NCBI RefSeq assembly: GCF_004025965.2
Contig: NZ_SAYU02000007.1
Coordinates: 25,737 to 89,736 of the forward strand
Length of the DNA: 64,000 nucleotides
Source of the DNA: Phycicoccus flavus
GTDB taxonomy: Bacteria > Actinomycetota > Actinomycetes > Actinomycetales > Dermatophilaceae
Reading direction: 5' to 3'
Shown here: positions 1 through 8,192 of the stretch, piece after piece
Layout of the letters: every line of letters begins with the position of its first letter
Position numbering within the stretch: position 1 is the stretch's first letter
The notes under the pieces: generated by a model
Databases searched by the model: none
The model's input: only the letters and a program-made list of their open reading frames with translations
Told to the model about the DNA's origin: nothing
Program-made: the position numbers and the translations under genes

Positions 1-1269
1 ATGACCGCTCCGCCGGACCTGCGCGAGTTCGACGAGCGGATCGCGTCCGTCGTCCGGGAAAAGGAGTCGGCCATCGACGGCCAGGACTTCGAGAAGGCCG
101 CGCGCCTGCGCGACGACGAGAAGAACCTGCGGAACGAGAAGGCCAAGCGCGAGGCCGAGTGGAAGTCCGGCGACATGGACGTCATCGCCGAGGTCGACGA
201 GGAGCTCATCGCCGAGGTCCTCGCCGCGTCGACGGGCATCCCGGTCTTCAAGCTGACCGAGGAGGAGTCCAGCCGCCTGCTCCACATGGAGGACGAGCTG
301 CACAAGCGGGTCGTCGGCATGGACGACGCCATCAAGGCGCTCTCCCAGGCCATCCGCCGCACCCGCGCCGGCCTCAAGGACCCCCGCCGTCCCGGTGGCT
401 CGTTCATCTTCGCCGGCCCCACGGGCGTCGGGAAGACCGAGCTGGCCAAGACGCTCGCCGAGTTCCTCTTCGGGGACGAGGACAGCCTCATCCAGCTCGA
501 CATGTCCGAGTACAGCGAGAAGCACACCGTCTCGCGGCTCTTCGGCTCCCCGCCCGGGTACGTCGGCTACGAGGAGGGCGGACAGCTCACCGAGAAGGTG
601 CGCCGCAAGCCCTTCTCCGTCGTGTTGTTCGACGAGGTGGAAAAGGCGCACCCGGAGATCTTCAACTCCCTTCTCCAGGTGCTCGAGGACGGCCGGCTCA
701 CCGACTCCCAGGGTCGGATGGTCGATTTCAAGAACACCGTCATCATCATGACCACCAACCTCGGGACCCGGGACATCTCCAAGGGCACGCTCGGCTTCTC
801 GGCCGGCCCCGACAGCCGGTCCGACTACGACCGGATGAAGGCCAAGGTCACCGACGAGCTCAAGCAGCACTTCCGTCCGGAGTTCCTCAACCGCGTCGAC
901 GACACCATCGTCTTCCCGCAGCTGACCCAGGCGGAGATCGTCCAGATCGTCGACCTCGAGATCGCGAAGCTCGACACGCGGCTCAAGGACAAGGACATGG
1001 GCATCGAGCTCACGCCGGCCGCCAAGAACCTGCTGGCGACCAAGGGGTACGACCCCGTGCTGGGCGCCCGGCCGCTGCGCCGAACCATCCAGCGCGAGAT
1101 CGAGGACGTGCTCTCGGAGAAGATCCTCTTCGGGGAGCTGAAGTCCGGCGAGATCGTCGCGGTCGACGCCCAGGGCGAGACCAAGGACGACTCGTTCACC
1201 TTCAGCGGCATGCCGCACAGCCGGGGCATCGAGCTCCCGGTGGTCGCGGCCGAGGCCTCCGAGGGCTGA
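1..1269 (+). CDS. clpC: ClpC ATPase, C-terminal part (5' end outside window)
   Basis: Unfoldase partner of the ClpP protease in the cytosol. The visible 422 residues start in the middle region: a UVR-like coiled segment (about residues 9-50), then the second AAA+ module with Walker A GPTGVGKT (139-146), pore loop GYVG (184-187), Walker B VVLFDE (about 205-210), sensor-1 TTNLG, and the ClpB-D2-small C-terminal domain. Full-length ClpC is about 840-860 residues, so the N-terminal repeats and first AAA module lie left of base 1; the methionine at base 1 is internal, because the reading frame runs in from the left in a conserved part of the family. A strong hairpin follows at 1283-1320. Family assignment is very secure; the true start is not visible. 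Confidence 0.97.
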   Translation: MTAPPDLREFDERIASVVREKESAIDGQDFEKAARLRDDEKNLRNEKAKREAEWKSGDMDVIAEVDEELIAEVLAASTGIPVFKLTEEESSRLLHMEDELHKRVVGMDDAIKALSQAIRRTRAGLKDPRRPGGSFIFAGPTGVGKTELAKTLAEFLFGDEDSLIQLDMSEYSEKHTVSRLFGSPPGYVGYEEGGQLTEKVRRKPFSVVLFDEVEKAHPEIFNSLLQVLEDGRLTDSQGRMVDFKNTVIIMTTNLGTRDISKGTLGFSAGPDSRSDYDRMKAKVTDELKQHFRPEFLNRVDDTIVFPQLTQAEIVQIVDLEIAKLDTRLKDKDMGIELTPAAKNLLATKGYDPVLGARPLRRTIQREIEDVLSEKILFGELKSGEIVAVDAQGETKDDSFTFSGMPHSRGIELPVVAAEASEG

Positions 1270-1282
1270 GCAACCTCCGGCG

Positions 1283-1320
1283 GCCGACGGCCCCCGACCC
1301 CACGGTCGGGGGCCGTCGGC
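1283..1320 (+). terminator. Perfect 17-bp stem hairpin after clpC
   Basis: Bases 1283-1299 pair perfectly with 1304-1320 around the 4-nt loop CCAC, 13 nt after the clpC stop. There is no U-tract, as is common in GC-rich actinobacteria. Likely the clpC terminator; the symmetry would let it work in both directions. Confidence 0.8.
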
Positions 1321-1534
1321 GTGTTCCGGGCGTGGGCGCCGCGAGTGTGATCCCGGTGAGTTTTCCCACGACGAGAATTGCGGGGGACGGTCATTCCGAC
1401 AAAGCCGTCCTGAGGGCCCGGAGAATGGCAACCTTTTGCCAGTCTCTTAACAAGTTTTGACTGTTCCTTTACCCACCCGAGAACGGTCATGACCGACACT
1501 GTTTAACGCAAGGGCCTCCGGGGCCTCTTGCACG
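1321..1534. other. Gene-free, relatively AT-rich stretch with small inverted repeats
   Basis: The 396-nt gap between clpC and argA has no convincing coding frame. Between its two flanking hairpins it contains a 6-bp stem (1385-1390 with 1405-1410), a 6-bp stem with a CCTT loop (1426-1431 with 1436-1441) and a 12-bp perfect palindrome CGGTCATGACCG (1484-1495). Base composition is clearly lower in GC than the surroundings. It could be a small structured RNA, a regulatory region or a relic; I found no convincing promoter for it on either strand. Confidence 0.35.
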
Positions 1535-1566
1535 CGGCCCGCCACCACCCCTGCGGTGGCGGGCCG
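1535..1566. terminator. 12-bp stem hairpin upstream of argA
   Basis: Bases 1535-1546 pair perfectly with 1555-1566 around an 8-nt loop. No T-tract follows. It bounds the gene-free stretch on the right and lies about 90 nt before the argA promoter, so it may terminate a transcript from that stretch or insulate argA. Confidence 0.55.
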
Positions 1567-1653
1567 TCCCCATGTGCGGGCCACGCCTGGACTCCACCGG
1601 TCGAGGTTGCGTCCCCGCGCGGACGGGCGCCCGGTGAGCGGCCGGGCGCGGGC

Positions 1654-1659
1654 TAGAGT
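1654..1659 (+). promoter_or_regulatory. -10 box of argA, leaderless type
   Basis: TAGAGT ends 6 nt before the GTG at 1666, which places +1 at or next to the start codon. No Shine-Dalgarno sequence is present, consistent with a leaderless mRNA, a common actinobacterial arrangement. Confidence 0.6.
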
Positions 1660-1665
1660 GCCGAG

Positions 1666-2202
1666 GTGCCGAGCCCGGACCCGCACCAGCCCCCACCCCT
1701 CCCGGACGGCATCGTCATCCGCCCGGCCCGTCCGGCCGACGTGCGGACCGTCCGCTCCCTCGTCGCCCCGCTCGCCGAGTCCCGGGTCCTCCTGCAGAAG
1801 GAGGCGGTCTCGTACTACGAGAGCGTGCGCGACTACGTCGTCGCCGAGCAGGACGGTCGCCTCGTCGGCTGCGGCGCGCTGCACGTCATGTGGCAGGACC
1901 TGGCCGAGGTCCGCACGCTCGCGGTGCTCCCGGAGGTCGCCGGGCGCGGGCTGGGGTCGGCCATCCTCGAGCGGCTCGTGGAGCAGGCCCGGGAGCTCGG
2001 ACTGCGCCGGCTGTTCTGCCTCACCTTCGAGACCGACTTCTTCCGGCGCCACGGCTTCACCCCCATCGACGGGCAGGCCGTGAGCCACGAGGTCTACGCC
2101 GAGCTGCTGCGCTCCTACGACGAGGGGGTCGCGGAGTTCCTCGACCTCGAGCGGGTCAAGCCCAACACCCTCGGCAACACCCGCATGCTCCGGGTGCTCT
2201 GA
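1666..2202 (+). CDS. argA: Amino-acid N-acetyltransferase (short N-acetylglutamate synthase)
   Basis: Single-domain GNAT enzyme of 178 residues, the size of the Rv2747-type actinobacterial glutamate N-acetyltransferase, which makes N-acetylglutamate from glutamate and acetyl-CoA in arginine biosynthesis. The acetyl-CoA pyrophosphate loop is in LPEVAGRGLGSAI (about residues 88-100). The C-terminal signature KPNTLGNTRML is typical of this family and absent from generic GNATs. It starts with GTG directly after a leaderless-type -10 box. It converges on the protease-like gene ending at 2222. No other arginine gene is nearby. Family assignment is firm; the exact amino-acid substrate is inferred. 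Confidence 0.85.
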   Translation: MPSPDPHQPPPLPDGIVIRPARPADVRTVRSLVAPLAESRVLLQKEAVSYYESVRDYVVAEQDGRLVGCGALHVMWQDLAEVRTLAVLPEVAGRGLGSAILERLVEQARELGLRRLFCLTFETDFFRRHGFTPIDGQAVSHEVYAELLRSYDEGVAEFLDLERVKPNTLGNTRMLRVL

Positions 2203-2221
2203 TTCACGCGAGCTCGGGCTG

Positions 2222-4285
2222 CTACGGGCCGCCGTGGCCGGACACCGGCAGCCCCGGGGCCCCGGTGGGGTCGGGCTCGTCCGGTCCGGTCCGTCCCGCA
2301 GGCGTCGGGGCGCCGGGCCGACCCGCACGCCCGCCTCGGACCCGGCGGCGGACGAGGACGACGACGAGCCACACGACGCCCAGCAGCACGAGCACGGCGC
2401 CCAGCGGCAGCCCGAGGCCGAGCGGCAGCATCCATCCGCTCCGGCCGGCGACCTCGTCGGCGGCGGCCTGCGCCTGCGCGACCTGCCCGTCGTCGAGGAG
2501 GCTGACGGCCTCGGCGGCCCGGGCGTCGACGTCGAGCAGGTGGGCACCCAGGGCCGTGAAGGGGTCGGGATCGGCGGCGGCGAGGTCGCGGGCGGCGGCG
2601 ACGCTCTGCAGCGCCCCCGCGGCCGCGGGGAGCGTCGACGCGAGGGCGGTGTAGTCGTCCTCGAGGCTCGCCCGCTCGTAGGACCGGCGGACGCTGGGTG
2701 GTACCCGCAGGCCGGTGGCCTCGGCGGCCCGCTGCAGCGCCCGGACGTCGTCCGCGAGACCCGACACCTCCCGCCGGACGGCGCGGGCGCGGTCGAAGTC
2801 CCACGAGGTGAGGGCGTCGCGCAGACCCTCGGGCGGGAGCCAGGGGCCGTCGCCGCGGTCGACCGCCGCGTACCCGGTGCGCTCCCGGGCCCGCGCCTCC
2901 AGCGAGCCCCGCTGCTCGTCGGTGAGCACCCAGGTGGCGAACACCTCGGGTGCCTCCTCCTGGCCGCCCCGGGTCTGGACCAGGTCCAGCCAGTCCGTCC
3001 ACGAGGTCCGCCCGGCGCTCGGGGTGACGGTGCCGGGCGGGTCGTAGGCGCGCTCGCCGCGGACGCCGGCGCCGACGACCGCCCCCAGCTCGTCGTCGTC
3101 CAGCCCGGCCAGCAGCTCGGTCATCACCCGGTGGCTCGCGGGGTAGGCGTAGGCGTCCACCTCCGCAGCCCGGGTGCCCGCTCCGCCGTCCCACGCGTTG
3201 AGCGGCACCGCCCCCTCGTCGGTGGGCGAGACCGGTCGCTGCTCGTCCGGGGTGCCGCCGGTGGCCGCGACCGTGCGGTCGGCGACGACCTGGGCCAGGC
3301 CCTCGTACAGCCAACGCTCGTCGAAGCGGTCGCCGGACAGCCAGGCGTGCGAGAGCTCGTGGTAGATGAGGTCGGCGTCCAGCTGCTCGCCGACGACGAT
3401 CTCCTCGCCCGTCGGGTCGTACCAGCCGTCGTAGCCGCGCAGCGAGGGGGCGGCGTCCTCACGGATGCGCTGCAGCTCGCCCGGCCACGGGCTGTCGACG
3501 AGGCGCTCCAGGACCGGCAGCCCGGTGGTCACCCGGTCGGCGACGAACGAGGACCACTGCCGGTCGTCGGGGAAGGACTCGAGGATGAGCGAGAGGTCCT
3601 CGACGTCCACGAGCCGCTCCCGGCTCTGCTCGGGGTCGCGCAGCGAGACGACGGCCCACAGCCCGCCCTCGAAGGTGTTCGCGGTGGCGGTGTAGGTGGA
3701 GGTGGGTCCGCCGGTGCCGCCGTCGAACCCGTCCGTGGTGCTCGTGAAGGTGAGGTCCGTGGGCGCCACGACCTCGACGCGGTTGCGGCCCGGGTCGCCC
3801 GGCCCGTAGACGACGAAGGTCGCGTAGCCGGGACCCATCCGCGTCTGGTCGGCGGAGCGCGGGGACTCGCCGGTGATGTCGAAGGTGAGGACGATGCGCC
3901 GGGTCTGGGCGTAGGTGAGGTCGGGGAAGGAGATCCGGGCCAGGGCGATGCTCGGGTCGTCGGTCCCGCTGGTGCTCACCGAGAGGTCCTGGTCCCCGCT
4001 GCGCGCCCGGACCTCGGTCGAGCTGCGCGGCACCGGCACGGCGTAGGCGTCGTAGTAGTACTGGAGGACGCCGCCGTCCCGCTCGGTGGTGGGGCTGACG
4101 TTGCGCAGGTCGAGGGTCATCGTCGCGTGCACCGCCCGGGCCGGCGCGTCGTACTCGTAGCGGCTGACGGCGGTGACCTCGAGGCCCTCGACGCCCTGAG
4201 CGGGGGCGGCGGCGACCAGGGCACCCGCCGCGGTGAGGCCGGCGGCCAGCACCGCCCCGACGACGCGACGCAGCATCGTCGTCAT
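2222..4285 (-). CDS. Secreted, membrane-anchored gluzincin-type metalloprotease-like protein
   Basis: 687 residues. An N-terminal signal peptide (residues about 1-31, two Arg then an Ala/Leu-rich core) leads a mostly beta N-terminal half. A zinc motif HELSH lies at residues 309-313, followed by RWLYEGLAQ, whose Glu is the likely third zinc ligand. The spacing HExxH-x14-E is shorter than the x18 of classical M1 peptidases. An alpha-helical C-terminal region is followed by one transmembrane helix (about residues 625-650), then an Arg-rich stop-transfer and a Pro/Gly-rich tail, so the catalytic part should face outside. The start at 4285 is chosen because it has GGGGAGG upstream and opens the signal peptide; a longer frame to 4405 lacks both. 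Substrate unknown; the specific family was not recognised. Confidence 0.75.
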   Translation of the reverse strand: MTTMLRRVVGAVLAAGLTAAGALVAAAPAQGVEGLEVTAVSRYEYDAPARAVHATMTLDLRNVSPTTERDGGVLQYYYDAYAVPVPRSSTEVRARSGDQDLSVSTSGTDDPSIALARISFPDLTYAQTRRIVLTFDITGESPRSADQTRMGPGYATFVVYGPGDPGRNRVEVVAPTDLTFTSTTDGFDGGTGGPTSTYTATANTFEGGLWAVVSLRDPEQSRERLVDVEDLSLILESFPDDRQWSSFVADRVTTGLPVLERLVDSPWPGELQRIREDAAPSLRGYDGWYDPTGEEIVVGEQLDADLIYHELSHAWLSGDRFDERWLYEGLAQVVADRTVAATGGTPDEQRPVSPTDEGAVPLNAWDGGAGTRAAEVDAYAYPASHRVMTELLAGLDDDELGAVVGAGVRGERAYDPPGTVTPSAGRTSWTDWLDLVQTRGGQEEAPEVFATWVLTDEQRGSLEARARERTGYAAVDRGDGPWLPPEGLRDALTSWDFDRARAVRREVSGLADDVRALQRAAEATGLRVPPSVRRSYERASLEDDYTALASTLPAAAGALQSVAAARDLAAADPDPFTALGAHLLDVDARAAEAVSLLDDGQVAQAQAAADEVAGRSGWMLPLGLGLPLGAVLVLLGVVWLVVVLVRRRVRGGRAGRPGAPTPAGRTGPDEPDPTGAPGLPVSGHGGP

Positions 4286-4432
4286 GGGCCCTCCCCGTGC
4301 GTCGACCGGCGTCCGGCACATGCTAGGCGCTCGCCGCCCGCTCCGCCGGTGGACCGGGACCTCCCGCGGCGCCCGCACGCCGTGCCCCGAGGGCGCGCAC
4401 CGCACCCGTCGGCCGGTCGGTGGTCCGGCGGG

Positions 4433-5470
4433 TCAGCTGGCCTTCTTCTCGCTCTTCTTCTCGCTCTTCTTCGTCGCCGTCTTCTTGGCCGCCGAGCTCT
4501 TCGTGGTGCTCTTCCTGGCCGCGGTCTTCGCGGTGCTCTTCTTCTTCGCCGTCGACGTCTTGGCGGCCGTCTTCTTCGTGCCGCCCTTCGACGAGGAGCC
4601 CGTCGACGAGGAGCCCGTCGACGACGAGCCCTTCGACGACGAGCCCTTCGACGAGGAGGAACCGGCGGACCCCGAGCCCCCCGAGGACTCCCCCCGCGAG
4701 GCCTTGGCCTTCTCGACCGACCGGGACAGGGCCGCGAGCAGGTCGACGACCTCGCCGCCGTCCTCCTCCTCGACGGCGCTGACCCGCACCTCGCCGCCCT
4801 CGACCTTGGCGCGCACGAGCTCCTTGACGGCGAGGGCGTAGTCGTCCTCGTACTCGTCGGGGTCGTAGTCGCCGGCGAGCTGGTCGATGAGCATGCGCGC
4901 CATGTCCATCTCCTGCGTCGAGGCGTGCTGCTCCTCCTCGACGTGCGCGAAGTCGGCGGCGCGGACCTCGTCGGGCCAGAGCATGGTCTGCATGACGATG
5001 ACGCCGTCGCGCACCCGCAGCACCGCCATCGTCATCCGGGTGCGGATGGAGACGGTGACGATGGCGACCCGCTGCTCGGTCTCGAGGGCGTCGCGCAGCA
5101 GCACGTAGGGCTTGGTGGCGGACTTGTCCGGCTCGAGGAAGTAGCTCTTGTCCAGCCACATCGGGTCGATCTGGTCGGCCGGGACGAACTTCGTCACGCC
5201 GATCTCCTTGGACGTCCTCGAGGGCAGGTCGGCGAAGTCGTCGTCGGTGAGGACGACCATGTCGCCGTCCTCGGTCTCGTACCCCTTGGCGATGTCGTCG
5301 TAGCTGACCTCCTCGCCGTCGATCTGGCACACCCGGCGGTAGCGGATGCGGCCGCCGTCCTCGCGGTGGACCTGCCGGAACTGCACGTCGTGGTTCTCGG
5401 TGGCCGAGTACAGCCGCACGGGCACGTTGACGAGGCCGAAGGAGACCGCGCCCTTCCAGATCGCGCGCAT
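4433..5470 (-). CDS. ku: Ku protein, NHEJ DNA-end binding
   Basis: Homodimeric ring that binds double-strand break ends and recruits LigD in bacterial non-homologous end joining. It begins with the hallmark MRAIWKGAVSFGLVNVPVRL and carries the Ku core to about residue 260. A Gly/Ser linker follows with five 5-residue repeats (SSSKG/SSSTG, encoded by a 15-bp tandem repeat at 4586-4660), then a Lys/Ala/Thr/Ser-rich basic tail to residue 345. Such basic tails occur in several actinobacterial Ku proteins and are thought to aid DNA binding and threading. The split ligD genes lie on the other strand 0.8 kb away, with an orphan TOPRIM gene between. Confidence 0.96.
   Translation of the reverse strand: MRAIWKGAVSFGLVNVPVRLYSATENHDVQFRQVHREDGGRIRYRRVCQIDGEEVSYDDIAKGYETEDGDMVVLTDDDFADLPSRTSKEIGVTKFVPADQIDPMWLDKSYFLEPDKSATKPYVLLRDALETEQRVAIVTVSIRTRMTMAVLRVRDGVIVMQTMLWPDEVRAADFAHVEEEQHASTQEMDMARMLIDQLAGDYDPDEYEDDYALAVKELVRAKVEGGEVRVSAVEEEDGGEVVDLLAALSRSVEKAKASRGESSGGSGSAGSSSSKGSSSKGSSSTGSSSTGSSSKGGTKKTAAKTSTAKKKSTAKTAARKSTTKSSAAKKTATKKSEKKSEKKAS
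4586..4660. repeat. Five 15-bp tandem repeats in the ku tail
   Basis: Units at 4586-4600, 4601-4615, 4616-4630, 4631-4645 and 4646-4660 differ at only a few positions and encode SSSKG/SSSTG-type pentapeptides on the minus strand. The 15-bp period keeps frame, so copy-number change would alter linker length without breaking Ku. Confidence 0.8.
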
Positions 5471-5549
5471 CGGGTCACGTCCCTCTCACCTCGGCCCGCC
5501 CGCCGGGGCTCGGCGGCGGCTGCTCCGGTGCCCAGCGTAGGCCGGTCGG

Positions 5550-5576
5550 CCCCTCGCGGGGGAGCCCCGCGAGGGG
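5550..5576. terminator. 12-bp hairpin between ku and the TOPRIM gene
   Basis: Bases 5550-5561 pair perfectly with 5565-5576 around a 3-nt loop. It lies 29 nt past the stop of the minus-strand TOPRIM gene and upstream of ku, so it probably ends the TOPRIM transcript. Confidence 0.65.
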
Positions 5577-5604
5577 ACGTGCCCGGCGCACCGGCCGGGC
5601 CGGG

Positions 5605-6183
5605 TCAGGGGCCGGCGGCGAGGACGGCGAGGACGAGGGCGTCGAGCGGGTCGGGGAGGTCGTCGGGGTCCAGGCGCGGCGCCAGCGCGGCGGCGAGGCG
5701 GGCCTTGCGTCCGGAGCCGGACCCGGCGAAGCGGTGCAGCCGGTCGACGACGTGCCGCCTGCGCCACTGCGGCATCCGGGAGAAGGACGCGAAGGCCCCG
5801 AGCTCGCCCATGGCCGCGAGCCCGTCCAGCACCCGGTCCGGGCCGAGAGCGCGGATCAGCAGGTCCTCGAGGTCGCGCTCGCAGACGAAGACGCCGTGCC
5901 GCGCGAGCTCGTCGGCGGTCTCGGCGTCGCGGCCGAACCGGCGCAGGGCGCGGACGGCGACACGCTGCTCGTCGGCGTCGAGGAGGGTGAGGACCCGCCG
6001 CGACGGGCCGCCGTGCCGCTCCAGGCACCGGGGGAGGTTGGTCACCCCGCCCATCGGGAGCACGTCGGCGACGGCGCCGCGCGAGGCGAGGACGTACCGG
6101 ACGAGGACGGCGTCGCTCTCGCCCTCGACGAGCACGACCGGCGAGGTCCCCGCCCCGCCGGCCTCGCTCGTCTCCCCGTCCAT
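5605..6183 (-). CDS. Stand-alone TOPRIM-domain protein (OLD-type fold)
   Basis: 192 residues. The TOPRIM signature is complete: the acidic first motif VVLVEGESDAVLV near residues 16-28 and a later LLDAD segment (about residues 67-71) giving the DxD pair that binds Mg2+. This arrangement matches the nuclease/TOPRIM half of OLD-family proteins and other small TOPRIM nucleotidyl-transferase/hydrolase proteins, but no ATPase domain is fused or adjacent. It sits between ku and the ligD genes, so an end-processing role in repair is possible; that is inference from position only. The start has no strong ribosome site and is divergent from the ligase gene. Confidence 0.75.
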   Translation of the reverse strand: MDGETSEAGGAGTSPVVLVEGESDAVLVRYVLASRGAVADVLPMGGVTNLPRCLERHGGPSRRVLTLLDADEQRVAVRALRRFGRDAETADELARHGVFVCERDLEDLLIRALGPDRVLDGLAAMGELGAFASFSRMPQWRRRHVVDRLHRFAGSGSGRKARLAAALAPRLDPDDLPDPLDALVLAVLAAGP

Positions 6184-6284
6184 CCCGTGACGCTAGCCCG
6201 CTCCCGCGCGGGTCGGGTGCCGGAGTGGTCGCCGGGGCGACCGGATGAGCACCCCACCCCGGGATCGGGCGGCAGGATGGGCGC

Positions 6285-7241
6285 ATGCGCCCGATGCTCG
6301 CGACCGCCGCGGACCGCCCGCCGGCGGGCCGCGAATGGGTGCACGAGGTGAAGTGGGACGGCATGCGCGTGCTCGTCGACGTCCGGGACGGCCGGGTGAG
6401 CGTGACGAGCCGCACCGAGCGGGACGTCACGGCCGCCTTCCCCGAGCTCGACGGGCTCGCCGGGACCTACGAGGACCTGCTGCTCGACGGCGAGGTCGTC
6501 GCGCTCGAGGACGGCCTTCCGAGCTTCCACGCCCTCACCGAACGGATGCACGTGACCAAGCGGCGCCAGGCCGAGCGCCTGGCCGGCACCCGCCCGGTGA
6601 CGCTCATGGTCTTCGACCTGCTGCGGCTCTTCGGCCAGGACCTCACCGGCCAGCCGTGGACGGCGCGGCGGCGCCTGCTCGTCGAGCTCGACCTCGCCGG
6701 CCGTGCCTGGCAGGTGCCGCAGGTGCACGACGACGGCGCGGCCCTGCTCCAGGTCACCGCCGACGAGGGGCTCGAGGGCGTCGTCAGCAAGCGCCGCTCG
6801 GCGCGGTACCTGCCCGGGCGTCGCTCGCCGGACTGGCGCAAGGTCGCGCACCGGCGCACGTACTCGGTCGTCGTCGGGGGCTGGCGCGCGGAGGCCGGCT
6901 CCGGCGCGTCGTCGGCGGGCCGGCTGGGCGCGGTGCTCGTCGGGCTGCCGGACGGCGCGGGGGGCTGGCGGTACGCCGGCCGCGTCGGGTCGGGGCTGGC
7001 CGGGTCCGCGGGGACGGCCCTGCTGCGACGGCTGCGGCGGGACGAGAGCGACACCCCGCCGTTCTCCGACGTCGTGCCGCGCCCGGACGCCGACGGCACG
7101 ACGTGGGTGGAGCCGCGGGTCGTCGTCGAGGTCCGCACCCTCATGCTCACCGCCGACCACCGGCTGCGGCAGCCCACCTACCTCGGGGTGCGCAGCGACC
7201 TGGACCCGGCCGAGCTGCAGGAGGTGCCCCATGGCGGCTGA
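6285..7241 (+). CDS. ligD: ATP-dependent DNA ligase (LigD ligase module)
   Basis: 318-residue minimal ATP-dependent ligase that seals nicks during NHEJ. The nucleotidyl-transferase motif I is KWDGMR with catalytic Lys23; motif III-like LDGEVVAL, motif IV EGVVSKR and motif V around DWRKV follow, then an OB-fold C-terminal domain. No polymerase or 3'-phosphoesterase domain is fused: the polymerase domain is a separate gene starting at 7231, overlapping this gene's end by 11 nt, so the two are translationally coupled. CAGGAT 6 nt before the ATG and no Shine-Dalgarno suggest a leaderless start. Assignment to LigD ligase activity is strong; partnership with the adjacent Ku is inferred from location. 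Confidence 0.92.
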   Translation: MRPMLATAADRPPAGREWVHEVKWDGMRVLVDVRDGRVSVTSRTERDVTAAFPELDGLAGTYEDLLLDGEVVALEDGLPSFHALTERMHVTKRRQAERLAGTRPVTLMVFDLLRLFGQDLTGQPWTARRRLLVELDLAGRAWQVPQVHDDGAALLQVTADEGLEGVVSKRRSARYLPGRRSPDWRKVAHRRTYSVVVGGWRAEAGSGASSAGRLGAVLVGLPDGAGGWRYAGRVGSGLAGSAGTALLRRLRRDESDTPPFSDVVPRPDADGTTWVEPRVVVEVRTLMLTADHRLRQPTYLGVRSDLDPAELQEVPHGG

Positions 7242-8118
7242 GCGCCACGAGCCGCAGGTCACCCGGGTCGAGGTCGACGGCCGGCGCCTGAGGCTCACCA
7301 GCCTGGACAAGGTGATGTACCCGTCGACGGAGACGACCAAGGGCGAGGTGCTCGACTACTACGCGCGCGTCGCGGGGGTCCTGCTGCCGCACCTGGCGGG
7401 CCGGCCGGTGACCCGGGTCCGCTGGCCGCACGGCGTCGAGGACCAGCAGTTCTTCGAGAAGAACCTGCCCTCCGGCGCGCCGTCGTGGCTGCCGCGGGTC
7501 GCCGTCGACGACGTCACCTACCCGCTCGTGCCCGGCCTCGCCGAGCTGACCTACCTGGTCAACCTCAACTCCCTCGAGCTGCACGTCCCCCAGTGGACGG
7601 TGACCGAGGACGGCGAGCCCGAGAACCCGAACCGGCTCGTCGTCGACCTCGACCCGGGCAAGCCGGCCGGCCTGCACGAGTGCGCCCGGGTGGCCCTGCT
7701 GCTGCGCGACCGGCTGGAACGGCTCGGGCTCGAGCTGTACCCCGTGACGTCCGGCAGCAAGGGGATGCAGCTGTACGCGGCGCTCGGCGGCGACCTCGGC
7801 TCCGACGACGTGCGCGACCTGGCGCAGCAGCTGGCGCAGGAGATGACGCGGAAGCACCCCGACCTCGTCCTGTGGAAGATGACGAAGTCGCTGCGGCCCG
7901 GGAAGGTGTTCCTCGACTGGAGCCAGAACGTCGCGGCCAAGACGACGATCAGCCCGTACTCCCTGCGCGGCCGCGAGCTGCCGTGCGTCGCCGCGCCGCG
8001 GACCTGGGAGGAGGTCGAGGCCGGCGCCGAGGACCCGGACGCCCTGCAGCAGGTGATGTTCGAGGACCTGCTCGACCGGCTCGACGAGCACGGCGACCTT
8101 CTCGCCGACCTCCCGTAG
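7231..8118 (+). CDS. LigD-type polymerase/primase domain protein
   Basis: 295-residue archaeo-eukaryotic primase-type polymerase domain that adds nucleotides at broken ends in NHEJ. Visible motifs: the catalytic pair VVDLDPG, the SGSKG turn, WKMTKSLRPGK and the third acidic residue in FLDWSQN. After SGSKG the sequence reads MQLY; I would expect His where this Gln sits, so nucleotide-binding detail may differ, but I am not certain of that alignment. The start ATG at 7231 has AGGAGGTG just upstream and overlaps the ligase stop. The phosphoesterase module of three-domain LigD is not in this window. A nested inverted repeat at 8132-8179 follows. Confidence 0.9.
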   Translation: MAAERHEPQVTRVEVDGRRLRLTSLDKVMYPSTETTKGEVLDYYARVAGVLLPHLAGRPVTRVRWPHGVEDQQFFEKNLPSGAPSWLPRVAVDDVTYPLVPGLAELTYLVNLNSLELHVPQWTVTEDGEPENPNRLVVDLDPGKPAGLHECARVALLLRDRLERLGLELYPVTSGSKGMQLYAALGGDLGSDDVRDLAQQLAQEMTRKHPDLVLWKMTKSLRPGKVFLDWSQNVAAKTTISPYSLRGRELPCVAAPRTWEEVEAGAEDPDALQQVMFEDLLDRLDEHGDLLADLP

Positions 8119-8131
8119 CCTCGCGGACCGT

Positions 8132-8179
8132 CCACCGCGGACGCACAGGCGGCGCACACCGCCGCCATGACCGCGGTGG
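8132..8179 (+). terminator. Nested inverted repeat after the ligD polymerase gene
   Basis: Outer arms 8132-8140 and 8171-8179 (CCACCGCGG / CCGCGGTGG) are perfectly complementary. Inner arms 8148-8153 and 8161-8166 form a second 6-bp stem. It starts 13 nt after the stop codon; a likely terminator. Confidence 0.55.
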
Positions 8180-8192
8180 GCAGCCTTCTCGC

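Noticed and set aside
1484..1495. CGGTCATGACCG palindrome as a transcription-factor operator
   Set aside because: No promoter or gene start lies next to it; kept only as part of the gap description.
2234..6190. A 1318-codon open frame on the plus strand covering three minus-strand genes
   Set aside because: It is antisense to the protease-like, ku and TOPRIM genes, has low-complexity Arg/Gly/Val/Ala-rich composition and no recognisable domain; typical of the extra open frames in GC-rich DNA.
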